Assembly (NCBI GenBank): GCA_013298025.1
Contig: JAAFJE010000007.1
Span: 124,001-188,000, forward strand
Origin: Cytophagales bacterium
GTDB taxonomy: Bacteria; Bacteroidota; Bacteroidia; Cytophagales; Spirosomataceae
DNA length: 64,000 nt
Direction of reading: 5' to 3'
Of this stretch, positions 8,557 to 17,225 are shown one piece after another (the first letter of the stretch is position 1; every line of letters begins with the position of its first letter). The notes below the pieces were generated by a model. It ran no database searches. It was not told the origin of the DNA and saw only the letters and a program-made list of their open reading frames with translations. The translations under genes and the position numbers were made by a program.

Positions 8557-11500
8557 TTATTCTTTTCTGACCAAATAAAAATGTCCTGGTGGCATTTTCT
8601 TGGGTTTTTGTCCTAGAAATTCAATTTCAGCCTCATACACATACAAGCCATTGGGAGCAGGTTGATTTTTGTAAATACCATCCCAGCCCATCGAATTATC
8701 GTTTGGTACAAAATCGCTTCGTTCAAAAATGAGTTCGTTCCAACGGTTACGAATTTTGAGATTATGGATTTTCTTGATACCAGTACCAAACAAGGTGTAT
8801 TGGTCGCCTATACCGTCGTTGTTGGGCGTAAAGACTTCTGGGAATAAGGCAAAACAAGAGTCGGCCACAAAAGCGTTTACAACGGTGATAGAATCTCGAC
8901 ATACGTTGTTGAACGAAGCCGTAAGCGTAGTGGTATATCTTCCTGTAGAAAAACTCAAGGCAGGAGATGCCAAGCTTGATTTTTGTCCATCACTAAACAC
9001 CCACTCAAACGTATTGGCATTCAGCGAAGTATTGACCAACTGCACCATTGCAGGCGAACATAACACCGAATCGCCTACTACTCTGAACTGTGCTTTTACT
9101 TTTTCTCGTATCGTCACGGTCTTACTGATGGGCGTTGTACAGCCTGTGATAAAATCTTTGAGGGTAAGCGTTACCGTCTTATCGCCCGAAGTAGCATACA
9201 AGTGCTTCGGAGAAAAATTAGCAGAATCAAGAGGGCTACCATCACCAAAATTCCATAGTGCATTGTACAAATTGATATTACTTTTATTGGTAAACTGTAC
9301 TTGCTGTGCGGCACAATTGAGGGCTGGAAAACTAAAATCACCTGTTGGAGCAGCCTTTACTTGCACCGTTTTTTGTACTGAATCGTAGCCACACTGGGTA
9401 TAGGAAATGAGTGTAACGGTAAATGATTTATTGGGCGTAGTAAAGCTATGCGTCGGACTAGCCCCTTGCACAGGACTAGAGCCATCGCCAAATTTCCAAA
9501 TCATTCGTTGCGGAATAGGCTTGGTAGCATCGGTAAAAATAATGGATTCATTGGGGCAAACAATGCTTTTGCTCATCTGAAACAGTGCCACTACATTGCT
9601 CGGATATACCTTTATGTCGATAGAATCTTGGCTTGCTCCACAAATATTATTGGTCAATAATTTTACCTTGTACGTCCGAATCGTATCTTTTGCCGAAAAT
9701 AAATGCGTAATGGTATCTAACTGTGCAACGCTTGCGTTGCTACCATCGCCCCATTGCCATGTAACGGGCTTGTTTGCCCCAACCGAACGGTTGGAAAATA
9801 AAATCCGTGCAGGCGAACAACGAAGCGTAGTAGAGTCAACTCCCAAATCGGCAAGCGGGATAGTCCTTACGGTGATGTCTTTGCTTGTCTTTTGTGTTCC
9901 ACAAACATTGCTCGATGTAAGTGTAACATTATATACCTTTACGACAGAAGGAACAGTCGTAAAGCGTTGTTGCGTAGGTTTAAAATCTTTTGTCACCTGA
10001 CCATTGCCAAAATCCCACGTGTAGGTTACGCTTTTTTCTTGTACGCCATTCGCAGTAAAACTTACATCAAGTGGTGAGCATCCTTCGGTCGTGTTACTAT
10101 TGATACTAATACTTTGCGGTGGAGCAAAAAGTTCAATTGTTTTTTGCAAAGAATCTCGACAAGTACCGTTGATGCCTTTGAGTAGAAAAGTATGCGTCCC
10201 TACAGGCAAATTACTGGGATTAATGGTTTGATTATTAGACACAAAAGAATTATTAATAAACCATTGAAAAGAGCTGGCATTTGTAGAAGTATTGCTTGTT
10301 ATCAGGGGCGAACCGATACATTGACCGCTCACCGTAAACGCCACTTTAGGCGTTGGAGCTATCGTAACGGTCATGTCTTTGGTATTGGTACAACCATCCT
10401 TTACTACTTGATACGTAAGCGATACCGTAGTTGAAGCGGTTTTAGCAATAAACAAAGAATCGCCCGAGGTTTTACAGGTAGCACAATTGTTGATAAGCCA
10501 TTTACCTGTATTAGGAGAAACTTGAAGCTTTACGATAGAATCGTAGCCACAAACTGTTTTATTACTCAGGTTTATCACCGTTCCTTTAACTGTTACATAC
10601 GCTGTATCTGCTATATTACACGCTCCTTGCCCTGTGGCGTAAAGTACGAAAAAACGACCTAATTTATCAGGAGAAAAACTACTTCCTGTGACTAAATCGC
10701 CACTCCATGTACCGCCGTTTTGTGCTGCTTTCAAGAGTAGCGGTTTCGTGCTTAGGCATATACTCGTATCTCGGAACGCAGTGATTTTTACGGCTTTGGG
10801 GGATGCTACAAAAAAAGTATCTGCCTTAGCCAATGGGCCACATTCATTTTGGTAAGTTGCCTGAACAATGTAAGCATTATCTCGCAAAGCGAGCTTGAGT
10901 GTTTGGTTTTTACTTAGGGTTGTAGCAGTGGGAGTGGTGTTAATGGTATAAGTAGCCCCATCGACATAATTGGCAATGGTATAACTTAACTCCTGACAAA
11001 CATCGGATTGAGGCGTAAGGGTGAGGTTGGGCGATGTAACAACCCTTGCTACAACTTTATCAGAGGTCACACACGTACCCGAACCATTGGTATAAGTAAG
11101 CGTAAATGTGCCTGCGGTACTCGGATTAAGCTCGTTATTACTGATAGACACAGCAGGTGAGCTAGTCCATGTACCCGTATTGACATTGGTTTGTAAAAGC
11201 AATTTTTTACTGCCAGCACATACGGTTGTATCTCTAAAAGAAGTGATTTTCACGGCTTTGGCAGCAGTCACAAAGAAAGTATCTGCTTTCGATATAGTAC
11301 CACAAACATTGCTGTAACTAGCCTGAACAATGTAGGCATTATTTCTCAAGGCTAATGTAATGGCTTGATTTTTACTCAGCGTTGTTGCGGTTGGTTCAGT
11401 ATTGACGGTATAAGTAGCCCCATCAATATAGTTGGTAATTGCATAGCTTAATGCCTGACAAACGTCGGGTTGTGGTGTAAGCGTCAGATTGGGCAGGCTC

Positions 11501-12873
11501 ACCACCCTTGCAGTGACTTTATCGGAGGTTGCACAATTGCCAGAACCATTGGTGTAAGTGAGTGTAAATGTGCCTGCCACAGTAGGATTAAATTTGTTGG
11601 CTGTAATAGTACTGCTTGGTACGCTCGACCAAGAGCCTGTCGTAATATTGGTTTTCAACACCAAGGCACTGCTATTCAAACATACAGTTGTATCTCGAAA
11701 AGACGTAATATTGACCGTTTTGGGCGTTGTGACAAAAAAGGTATCTGCAAGCGTAATATTTCCACATACATTAGAAAAAGTAGCATTTACGATATAGGGC
11801 GTATCTCGTAGGGAAAGGGATAAGATTTGTCCTTTGCTAAGGGTAGTAGGGCTAGGGTCGGTATTAATCACATAATTGGCACCGTCCACATAATTATCTA
11901 TTTTATAATTAATGCTTTGACATACATCGGGCTGGGGCGTAATAGTGACATTGGGCAAATCAGCGATATTGATTGTTTTAGTGATCTCATCTGTCAAACC
12001 ACAGTCACTTGTTACTCGCAGCGAAACGGTGTATTGTCCTTTTGTCGTAAAAACCAATTTGGGTCGTGCCGAGTTTCCATTCGTTTTCTCTATAAATTGA
12101 TAGCCTGAATTACTGCTGATACGCCATTCGTAAGCTTTAGCACTTATCGACTTTGTGCCGTCGAGTCTTACGATAACACTGCCATTTTTGAGGCAATAAT
12201 TGGAAAGCGTGTTATTTGTACTCACATAGCCCGAATCGGCAATCACGGCTTTGGGTTCTTCTATAATTGTGATTGATTTAGTAACACTTGCCTGCCCACA
12301 ATCGTTTTTTACCGTAAGCTTGACTTTATACGTACCTGCTTTTGTGTAGGCATGTATCCCTGTTGAGTCGGAAGTATTATCGCCATATTCCCAAAACATT
12401 TTGGTGGTAGGGCTATTAGGACACATTTGTCCTGAAAAGCCAATCAACTGCCCCACACATCTTTGGTTAGGCAAAACAAAGTCGGGTTTGGGTTCATTAT
12501 AAAAATATACGGGTGTGATATTACTGAGACAGTTCTTATTATCAGTTTCAATCTCAGCATTCATTCTTACCGAAATATTACAACTAGAGATAAATGGCCT
12601 AAAGTTGTAAGTATGGTTATGCTCAGTGCTATTAGGGTCAAAATTAAACGTATCTTCAACGCCATCGCCCCAAATAATTTTATACTTATTAATTTTACAA
12701 GCTGAGGCAGGAGCATTAATTTTAACTTTCAACGTAAAAGTTGAATCAGACCTTTTCAAGCAAATAGAAGTACCGTCTAAAGAAGAAATGGTATAGTTAG
12801 AGTTTTGTCCAAACAAAGGTAAAACCAGTGCATTAATGCAGCAAAAAAGTAGTATTTTTCTTAGTTGGTTCAT
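8557..12873 (-). CDS. Giant PKD-repeat secreted protein with gliding-motility-type C-terminal domain (CHU_C, T9SS cargo)
   Basis: The frame is open from 12918, but the ATG at 12873 gives a clean signal peptide ('MNQLRKILLFCCINALVLPLFGQ'), so the protein has 1438 residues. It carries many PKD/Ig-like beta-sandwich modules ('WEYGDN', 'WDFGNGQ', 'WQWGDGS', 'WKFGDGS', 'WNFGDGS') and a central stretch of 154-residue repeats. The last ~90 residues form a CHU_C domain ('FPEVFTPNNDGIGDQYTLFG') with 'GWDGIYKNQPAPNGLYVYE'. This is the type B signal that directs T9SS export and surface attachment in gliding Bacteroidota. A PorP/SprF-like gene is divergently encoded next to it, as expected for type B cargo. 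The likely role is adhesion or surface structure; no enzyme domain was found. Confidence 0.93.
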   Translation of the reverse strand: MNQLRKILLFCCINALVLPLFGQNSNYTISSLDGTSICLKRSDSTFTLKVKINAPASACKINKYKIIWGDGVEDTFNFDPNSTEHNHTYNFRPFISSCNISVRMNAEIETDNKNCLSNITPVYFYNEPKPDFVLPNQRCVGQLIGFSGQMCPNSPTTKMFWEYGDNTSDSTGIHAYTKAGTYKVKLTVKNDCGQASVTKSITIIEEPKAVIADSGYVSTNNTLSNYCLKNGSVIVRLDGTKSISAKAYEWRISSNSGYQFIEKTNGNSARPKLVFTTKGQYTVSLRVTSDCGLTDEITKTINIADLPNVTITPQPDVCQSINYKIDNYVDGANYVINTDPSPTTLSKGQILSLSLRDTPYIVNATFSNVCGNITLADTFFVTTPKTVNITSFRDTTVCLNSSALVLKTNITTGSWSSVPSSTITANKFNPTVAGTFTLTYTNGSGNCATSDKVTARVVSLPNLTLTPQPDVCQALSYAITNYIDGATYTVNTEPTATTLSKNQAITLALRNNAYIVQASYSNVCGTISKADTFFVTAAKAVKITSFRDTTVCAGSKKLLLQTNVNTGTWTSSPAVSISNNELNPSTAGTFTLTYTNGSGTCVTSDKVVARVVTSPNLTLTPQSDVCQELSYTIANYVDGATYTINTTPTATTLSKNQTLKLALRDNAYIVQATYQNECGPLAKADTFFVASPKAVKITAFRDTSICLSTKPLLLKAAQNGGTWSGDLVTGSSFSPDKLGRFFVLYATGQGACNIADTAYVTVKGTVINLSNKTVCGYDSIVKLQVSPNTGKWLINNCATCKTSGDSLFIAKTASTTVSLTYQVVKDGCTNTKDMTVTIAPTPKVAFTVSGQCIGSPLITSNTSTNASSFQWFINNSFVSNNQTINPSNLPVGTHTFLLKGINGTCRDSLQKTIELFAPPQSISINSNTTEGCSPLDVSFTANGVQEKSVTYTWDFGNGQVTKDFKPTQQRFTTVPSVVKVYNVTLTSSNVCGTQKTSKDITVRTIPLADLGVDSTTLRCSPARILFSNRSVGANKPVTWQWGDGSNASVAQLDTITHLFSAKDTIRTYKVKLLTNNICGASQDSIDIKVYPSNVVALFQMSKSIVCPNESIIFTDATKPIPQRMIWKFGDGSSPVQGASPTHSFTTPNKSFTVTLISYTQCGYDSVQKTVQVKAAPTGDFSFPALNCAAQQVQFTNKSNINLYNALWNFGDGSPLDSANFSPKHLYATSGDKTVTLTLKDFITGCTTPISKTVTIREKVKAQFRVVGDSVLCSPAMVQLVNTSLNANTFEWVFSDGQKSSLASPALSFSTGRYTTTLTASFNNVCRDSITVVNAFVADSCFALFPEVFTPNNDGIGDQYTLFGTGIKKIHNLKIRNRWNELIFERSDFVPNDNSMGWDGIYKNQPAPNGLYVYEAEIEFLGQKPKKMPPGHFYLVRKE
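10750..11960 (-). repeat. 462-bp in-frame tandem repeats inside the PKD/CHU_C gene
   Basis: A 154-codon unit recurs about 2.6 times. Equivalent points ('TTGGGC' on the plus strand, coding the end of 'PNLTLTPQPDVCQ') lie at 11951, 11489 and 11027, exactly 462 bp apart each time. The repeated protein blocks include 'FRDTTVC', 'AGTFTLTYTNGSG' and 'ADTFFV'. The copies are diverged rather than identical, so the expansion is not very recent. Confidence 0.85.
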
Positions 12874-12967
12874 GGTTAAGCCCAAGTATAAGTGTTGTGA
12901 TATGCAGCAATATCTCATGATGAAGAAATATGAATATCTTCTATACTACAAATTAAAATTCATATTA

Positions 12968-12975
12968 CAAAAATA
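12968..12975 (-). promoter_or_regulatory. Possible -7 element of the giant T9SS cargo gene
   Basis: On the minus strand 'TATTTTTG' matches TAnnTTTG, about 95 bp before the ATG at 12873. No TTG sits at the usual distance upstream. A 9-bp inverted repeat ('AATATGAAT' at 12927-12935 with 'ATTCATATT' at 12958-12966) lies in the predicted leader. Confidence 0.3.
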
Positions 12976-13133
12976 AATTTGGTTATTTTAAAGAGTTTTT
13001 CATAAAACAAACCGTTTACTCATTTATCTTTTTTTTCGTAGGGAAAAACTGGATTTTCTGTATAATATTCCTTATGTTGCACTTATTGTGGCTCAATTGT
13101 GTGCGTATCGCTTATGTTTTAAACCTTGATTGA

Positions 13134-14195
13134 ATGAAAACTTGCTTGAAGCTCCTATCTTTTTTTGTATTATTCTTGGGTTGCTGTGTTGTTCAAGCCC
13201 AAGATGCCCAGTTTTCTCAATTTTACAATAACCCTCTGTATCTAAACCCTGCTTTTGCTGGCCATAATGCAGCACCTCGGTTTATCAGTAATTTCCGACA
13301 ACAGTGGCTTGGCTTGGGTAATTTATACCAAACAACCACAGCTTCACTCGATAGCTATATCGACCGCTATGGCATTGGCTGGGGCGTACAAGCAGGCTAC
13401 GACCAGCAGGGCAATAATTACCAAAGTACTTTTGCTTCGGTGCTGGGTTCTTACTGGATTGGCAACGAACTATGGGGCATTACTTTCGGACTAAAAGGAG
13501 GCTTGGTTAGTCGTAATTTTAATAGTCAAGGACTTAAATTTATTGACCAATACACTTCTACAGGCATCAATGCCACAAGTATTGACCCTCTGGCTGGAAC
13601 CAATCGGATGGGACAGTTGTATCCCGATTTTTCCTTTGGTATTCTCTACGAAAACCATCGACAAGACGGAACAAGCGTTTTTAACACCAATCGGCAAGGC
13701 TTGCAAATTGGAGCAGTAATACAGCATTTTGATAAAAGCTTCAACGGACAAGATTTTGCTTTACCACTGCCCTTATTGGCGGCACACGTAGCGTATAAAT
13801 TTCCTTTACCTTTTGCCTATGACGAAGACCAAGAATGTTCGCTTGTTTTGATGACATATATCCGCAAACAAGGCGTTAATGCAACGCTTGATTTGGGTGG
13901 TACTATCCGTTATGCACCTTTGTCTTTGGGCTTGTTTTACAGAGGTTTACCTATTCGTAAATACCAATCAACACTTCAACAAGATGCCCTTGTAGCGGCA
14001 TTAGGTTATGAAAATGAAAAGTTTAAAATTGGGGCTAGTTACGATATGACCGTTACCTCTTTGGGCTGGAAAACAGGTGGCACACTCGAAATCTCTTTAT
14101 GGCTTGGGCTTGGGCTAATCGACTTTAGAGGCTCTAAAGCTGGTACGAGACGAGACCCTTCTTGCGAAAAATATCGCTTATATAAACCTTGGTAA
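13134..14195 (+). CDS. PorP/SprF family type IX secretion membrane protein
   Basis: A 353-residue outer-membrane beta-barrel protein with a signal peptide ending 'CCVVQAQ'. The family hallmark 'DAQFSQFYNNPLYLNPAFAGH' follows directly at the mature N-terminus (about residues 23-43). The rest is the amphipathic strand pattern typical of PorP/SprF. Family members anchor or export a specific CHU_C-type (type B) cargo, and here the giant CHU_C gene is the divergent neighbour 260 bp away, which makes that protein the likely client. The stop codon is only 1 bp from the stop of the convergent DUF5103 gene, leaving no room for a terminator between them. Confidence 0.95.
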   Translation: MKTCLKLLSFFVLFLGCCVVQAQDAQFSQFYNNPLYLNPAFAGHNAAPRFISNFRQQWLGLGNLYQTTTASLDSYIDRYGIGWGVQAGYDQQGNNYQSTFASVLGSYWIGNELWGITFGLKGGLVSRNFNSQGLKFIDQYTSTGINATSIDPLAGTNRMGQLYPDFSFGILYENHRQDGTSVFNTNRQGLQIGAVIQHFDKSFNGQDFALPLPLLAAHVAYKFPLPFAYDEDQECSLVLMTYIRKQGVNATLDLGGTIRYAPLSLGLFYRGLPIRKYQSTLQQDALVAALGYENEKFKIGASYDMTVTSLGWKTGGTLEISLWLGLGLIDFRGSKAGTRRDPSCEKYRLYKPW

Positions 14196-14196
14196 A

Positions 14197-15468
14197 CTAA
14201 CGGCTATTGATACGTACATAGCCAACCAAGGCATCGGCTCGGCCGCCAACAGGGCGATGATACACAAAAATCTCATACGTATTTTGCGTTTGGGCGTGGT
14301 TGCCATCAAGATTTATCCGTTTTTTTCCTACCATTTCGGTGATGTATTGGTAGTTGTAAATACCTTGTTTAAGTTGTAAAGTACATTCGTACCAATGTTT
14401 CAATTCATTGTACTGCAATTGACTTTGGCTATTGCATTGCCATTGATTAAATGCTCCCACTACATAAATAGGCGTTTCGCTAGGCTCTGTTTTTAGGCGA
14501 AAATGTACCTGTACATAATCGGCATTGGTATTTCCTTGGTTCGTTTCGTAATGGTCGATGGCATACATCCCATCAAAATCTTTGGTATCAACGTAGGGCA
14601 AGCCTTCTTGCGGAGCATCTAGGTACAAATCAAGGGCTGTTTCTCGGTCTTCTTGATGCAATCCTGCAATATTTACCAATTTTTGTTGGGTGCTTCGGGC
14701 ATCAAACAAGCGGTATTCGTTTCCGCCAGCAAAGACATTTTCTCCGTTGAAAAACTGATAACTTATTTTTTGGTTAAAATTATCAATCATAAATGGCTGC
14801 AAAGGCGGATGATTCATTGTTTGAAAATTTTGTCGAACCACAAGCTGCAAATCAGTTTTAGGGTCTAAAATTTCGTAGCCTGTATAACTGAGCGAAAATT
14901 GTAAAGCCTGATGCGTGTTGCGTTGCTGGGTTTGGTTGGCAAATCGCACATTGGCGGCAATCGCTACGCTCGACTGGAAAACCATAAACCGTTGAGAAAG
15001 GACTATATCTTGTTCATTTCGGTTGCGATACACCACCACCACGTAATTGCCCGACATTTTTACTTTGGGCAAATCTATACTAAAATGATGGTAGGGAATT
15101 TTGGTAGCAAAGGCATTTTGATAATCGTAAATAGGCACGTCGTTGTATTCGCTCAAATACTCTATTTCGTTCAAATCAGAGCGTGTCCAATCGGCATTGC
15201 AATGATAAATTTTTATCCTAAAACCTTGTTGTGATAAATCGAGGCAATCGAAAGCCAAATGCAACACCGCACTTTCTTGGATTTGGAGTATAGGCGGATT
15301 GAGCATTGCCTGAGCATTGGGCGTGCCATTGTAAGGATACAACAAAACGGTTTTGATGCTGGGAAGAAAGGTTTTGTTTTCCCAAACGGCATTCGTTTGC
15401 CCCCATCCTGTCAGAACCCACACACTACAGCAAACATACGCTAGGGCTATTTTATGTAATGAAATCAT
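14197..15468 (-). CDS. Type IX secretion plug protein (DUF5103)
   Basis: A 423-residue exported protein with a signal peptide ending near 'LTGWGQ'. The N-terminal part carries the DUF5103 pattern: 'IKTVLLYPYN', 'FDCLDLSQQGFRIKIYHCNADW', 'DYQNAFATKIPYHHFSIDLP' and 'SGNYVVVVYRNRNEQDIV'. The C-terminal region (about residues 330-400) looks like an E-set/CBM48-type sandwich ('PIYVVGAFNQWQC'). In gliding Bacteroidota a protein of this family closes the periplasmic side of the SprA translocon. The neighbouring PorP and CHU_C genes fit that role. The ATG at 15468 is preceded by the AT-rich region that holds the MITE. Confidence 0.88.
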   Translation of the reverse strand: MISLHKIALAYVCCSVWVLTGWGQTNAVWENKTFLPSIKTVLLYPYNGTPNAQAMLNPPILQIQESAVLHLAFDCLDLSQQGFRIKIYHCNADWTRSDLNEIEYLSEYNDVPIYDYQNAFATKIPYHHFSIDLPKVKMSGNYVVVVYRNRNEQDIVLSQRFMVFQSSVAIAANVRFANQTQQRNTHQALQFSLSYTGYEILDPKTDLQLVVRQNFQTMNHPPLQPFMIDNFNQKISYQFFNGENVFAGGNEYRLFDARSTQQKLVNIAGLHQEDRETALDLYLDAPQEGLPYVDTKDFDGMYAIDHYETNQGNTNADYVQVHFRLKTEPSETPIYVVGAFNQWQCNSQSQLQYNELKHWYECTLQLKQGIYNYQYITEMVGKKRINLDGNHAQTQNTYEIFVYHRPVGGRADALVGYVRINSR

Positions 15469-15643
15469 ACGTGAGGAATAATGCGAAATTGTAAATTAGT
15501 GCTTTGATTTTTAATAACTTATAAATTGACTTAGTCCAAGTTAATTTTGTATGATTGCTTCTATATGACAAAGCATAATCCTGACAAAACCTAACAACCA
15601 CAAGCAAACGCTAAAATACACAAAAACCGCTATCCATGAAAAC

Positions 15644-15834
15644 GGGTGTAGGACAAGTTTGTTAAAAAGTAAAGTTTATTCATATATTCTTTGGCAAAGC
15701 AGAAAGAATCTGTTTTGCCAAAGGCTAATTTTATGAAATATTTCAAAAATTAAGGCTTTTTCTCATACTTAAATTTAGCTATGCCAAATAAAATTTGGAG
15801 CTTTTTTTTAAACAAACAAACTTGTCCTACACCC
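15644..15834. mobile_element. 191-bp MITE-like element with 20-bp TIRs and 9-bp TSD
   Basis: The left end 'GGGTGTAGGACAAGTTTGTT' (15644-15663) is exactly the reverse complement of 15815-15834. The 9-bp direct repeat 'CATGAAAAC' flanks the element at 15635-15643 and 15835-15843, as a target-site duplication would. The interior codes for nothing. It holds a strong hairpin (15-bp arms with one G-T pair at 15689-15703 and 15709-15723, 5-nt loop) and a small one ('CCAAAT'/'ATTTGG' at 15784-15798). This is the structure of a non-autonomous miniature transposable element mobilised in trans. No second copy was noticed in the window and the parent transposase family is not known. The termini and duplication are seen directly; mobility is inferred. 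Confidence 0.87.
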
Positions 15835-15985
15835 CATGAAAACAAGCTCAGGTTTGTTTTGCTTGTAAAAGAATAAGTTTAGCTATGCGTTTCATCTTCT
15901 AGCCTTTGCATGACTGACAAAAACCATTTTTTTTTCTCTTTTAATTCCTTAGTTTTGCAAAAAGCAAAATAATTCAAAAAAACAT

Positions 15986-16510
15986 TTGAAAAGGTTATTT
16001 TCTATCTTATTCTTAGGCTTGCTTTTGTACAATATGATGGGCTTTTCGCTGATATATTGTATAGAAGAAAGTTTTGTTGCTCGTTCTTCGGGGCAACAAG
16101 CAGGAGAATATGTGGTATTTAAAATGCCTTTTAGCCTACCTTACAACTCCGATTGGTCAGAACCACGCCCCTTAGAAGGAAAAATTCAGCAAGGCAACCA
16201 ACACTACGAATTAGTATCCCAACAGGTTGTCAACGATACCCTCTATACTGTTTGTAGAACCGACGAAAATGCAAGGTATCGCTTCTTGGAGCTATCAGAA
16301 CACATCAATCAGCATATCAAAGAAACGTCTTCGCATCCTGCTAAAAAGCGTTACAGCTTTTTAAAAGACTTTTTTAAAGAATACACGGCCGCCGCCCGCA
16401 AACATATTATTTATGTATTGTACTGGCACGTACCGCTTGAAACACCCCCTTATTTTACCCATAGTTATGCTTTCATAGCTTCCATTCATGCTCCTCCTCC
16501 GCAGGCGTAA
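15986..16510 (+). CDS. Small exported protein of unknown function upstream of a DoxX-like gene and a TonB receptor
   Basis: A 174-residue protein that must start at TTG (15986), because no in-frame ATG precedes the hydrophobic signal ('KRLFSILFLGLLLYNMMG'). The mature part has no recognised domain. It ends with an aromatic stretch ('HIIYVLYWHVPLETPPYF') and a Pro-rich tail ('HAPPPQA'). From memory, similar short exported proteins occur just upstream of FecA-like receptors in other Bacteroidota, which suggests a periplasmic role in metal or siderophore uptake, but this is inference. An imperfect inverted repeat (16564-16576 with 16607-16621) lies between this gene and the next. Confidence 0.7.
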   Translation: MKRLFSILFLGLLLYNMMGFSLIYCIEESFVARSSGQQAGEYVVFKMPFSLPYNSDWSEPRPLEGKIQQGNQHYELVSQQVVNDTLYTVCRTDENARYRFLELSEHINQHIKETSSHPAKKRYSFLKDFFKEYTAAARKHIIYVLYWHVPLETPPYFTHSYAFIASIHAPPPQA

Positions 16511-16685
16511 TCGTTTGATTTTTATTGTATTGACGTTAGCAATCCGTTGAAAAATGGAGCATTAGCTCATGCTATCTATTCTAGGCTCATCATTCATGAG
16601 GAAAGCGATAGCAAATGAGCTTGTGCTGGTATTTTCCGATAGCCAAGGTCTTAAAACTTATTTTTACCATCAAATTATTACAATC

Positions 16686-17117
16686 ATGCTCAATAGTATT
16701 ACCACTACTCATACCAATCAAACATCTGTGCTTTGGTACAATCGTATTGCTTTATTTGTTGTTTTCTTTTGGTTTGGCTTGCTCAAAATATTGGGAATGT
16801 CGCCAGCAGAGCCTATTGTTTCGGAGCTACATCGCCTGACGATTGCCCCCTTGGTATCTATTCATGTTTTTTTGCCAGCCTTGGGGCTACTCGAATGTGC
16901 CATTGGGCTAGTTTGGCTTTTTCCTCGTTATACCCGTTTGGCATTTGTCTTGTTTTGTGGACAGATGTTTACGACCTTTTTACCCTTGCTTTTGATGCCA
17001 CACGAAACATGGCAGTCGGCATTTGCCCTCAGTTTATCGGGACAATACATCGTCAAAAACGTAGTACTCATCGCTTCTGCCTTGACAATTTATAGTACCA
17101 ATCGCTCTCAGTGGTGA
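16686..17117 (+). CDS. DoxX/DUF417-like four-helix membrane protein
   Basis: The 143-residue form starting at ATG 16686 ('MLNSITTTHTNQ') is preferred over the longer frame from 16569, whose first 39 residues look non-coding. Four hydrophobic helices are visible (about residues 17-35, 52-72, 78-98 and 112-135). The first contains 'FVVFFWFGLLKILGMSPAEP', like DoxX and the YkgB/RclC (DUF417) group of inner-membrane proteins. The function of these small membrane proteins is poorly known, and redox or metal stress roles have been proposed. The position between an exported small protein and a FecA-like receptor suggests a joint role. Confidence 0.7.
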   Translation: MLNSITTTHTNQTSVLWYNRIALFVVFFWFGLLKILGMSPAEPIVSELHRLTIAPLVSIHVFLPALGLLECAIGLVWLFPRYTRLAFVLFCGQMFTTFLPLLLMPHETWQSAFALSLSGQYIVKNVVLIASALTIYSTNRSQW

Positions 17118-17225
17118 TTTTTGCGTCATTATTTTGGGTGAAAACATACGCAACAATTGCGTTTTTTACAGTTATCAACATAGCATCCACATACGACTTG
17201 TGGACTAATTTTTATATGTATTTTT

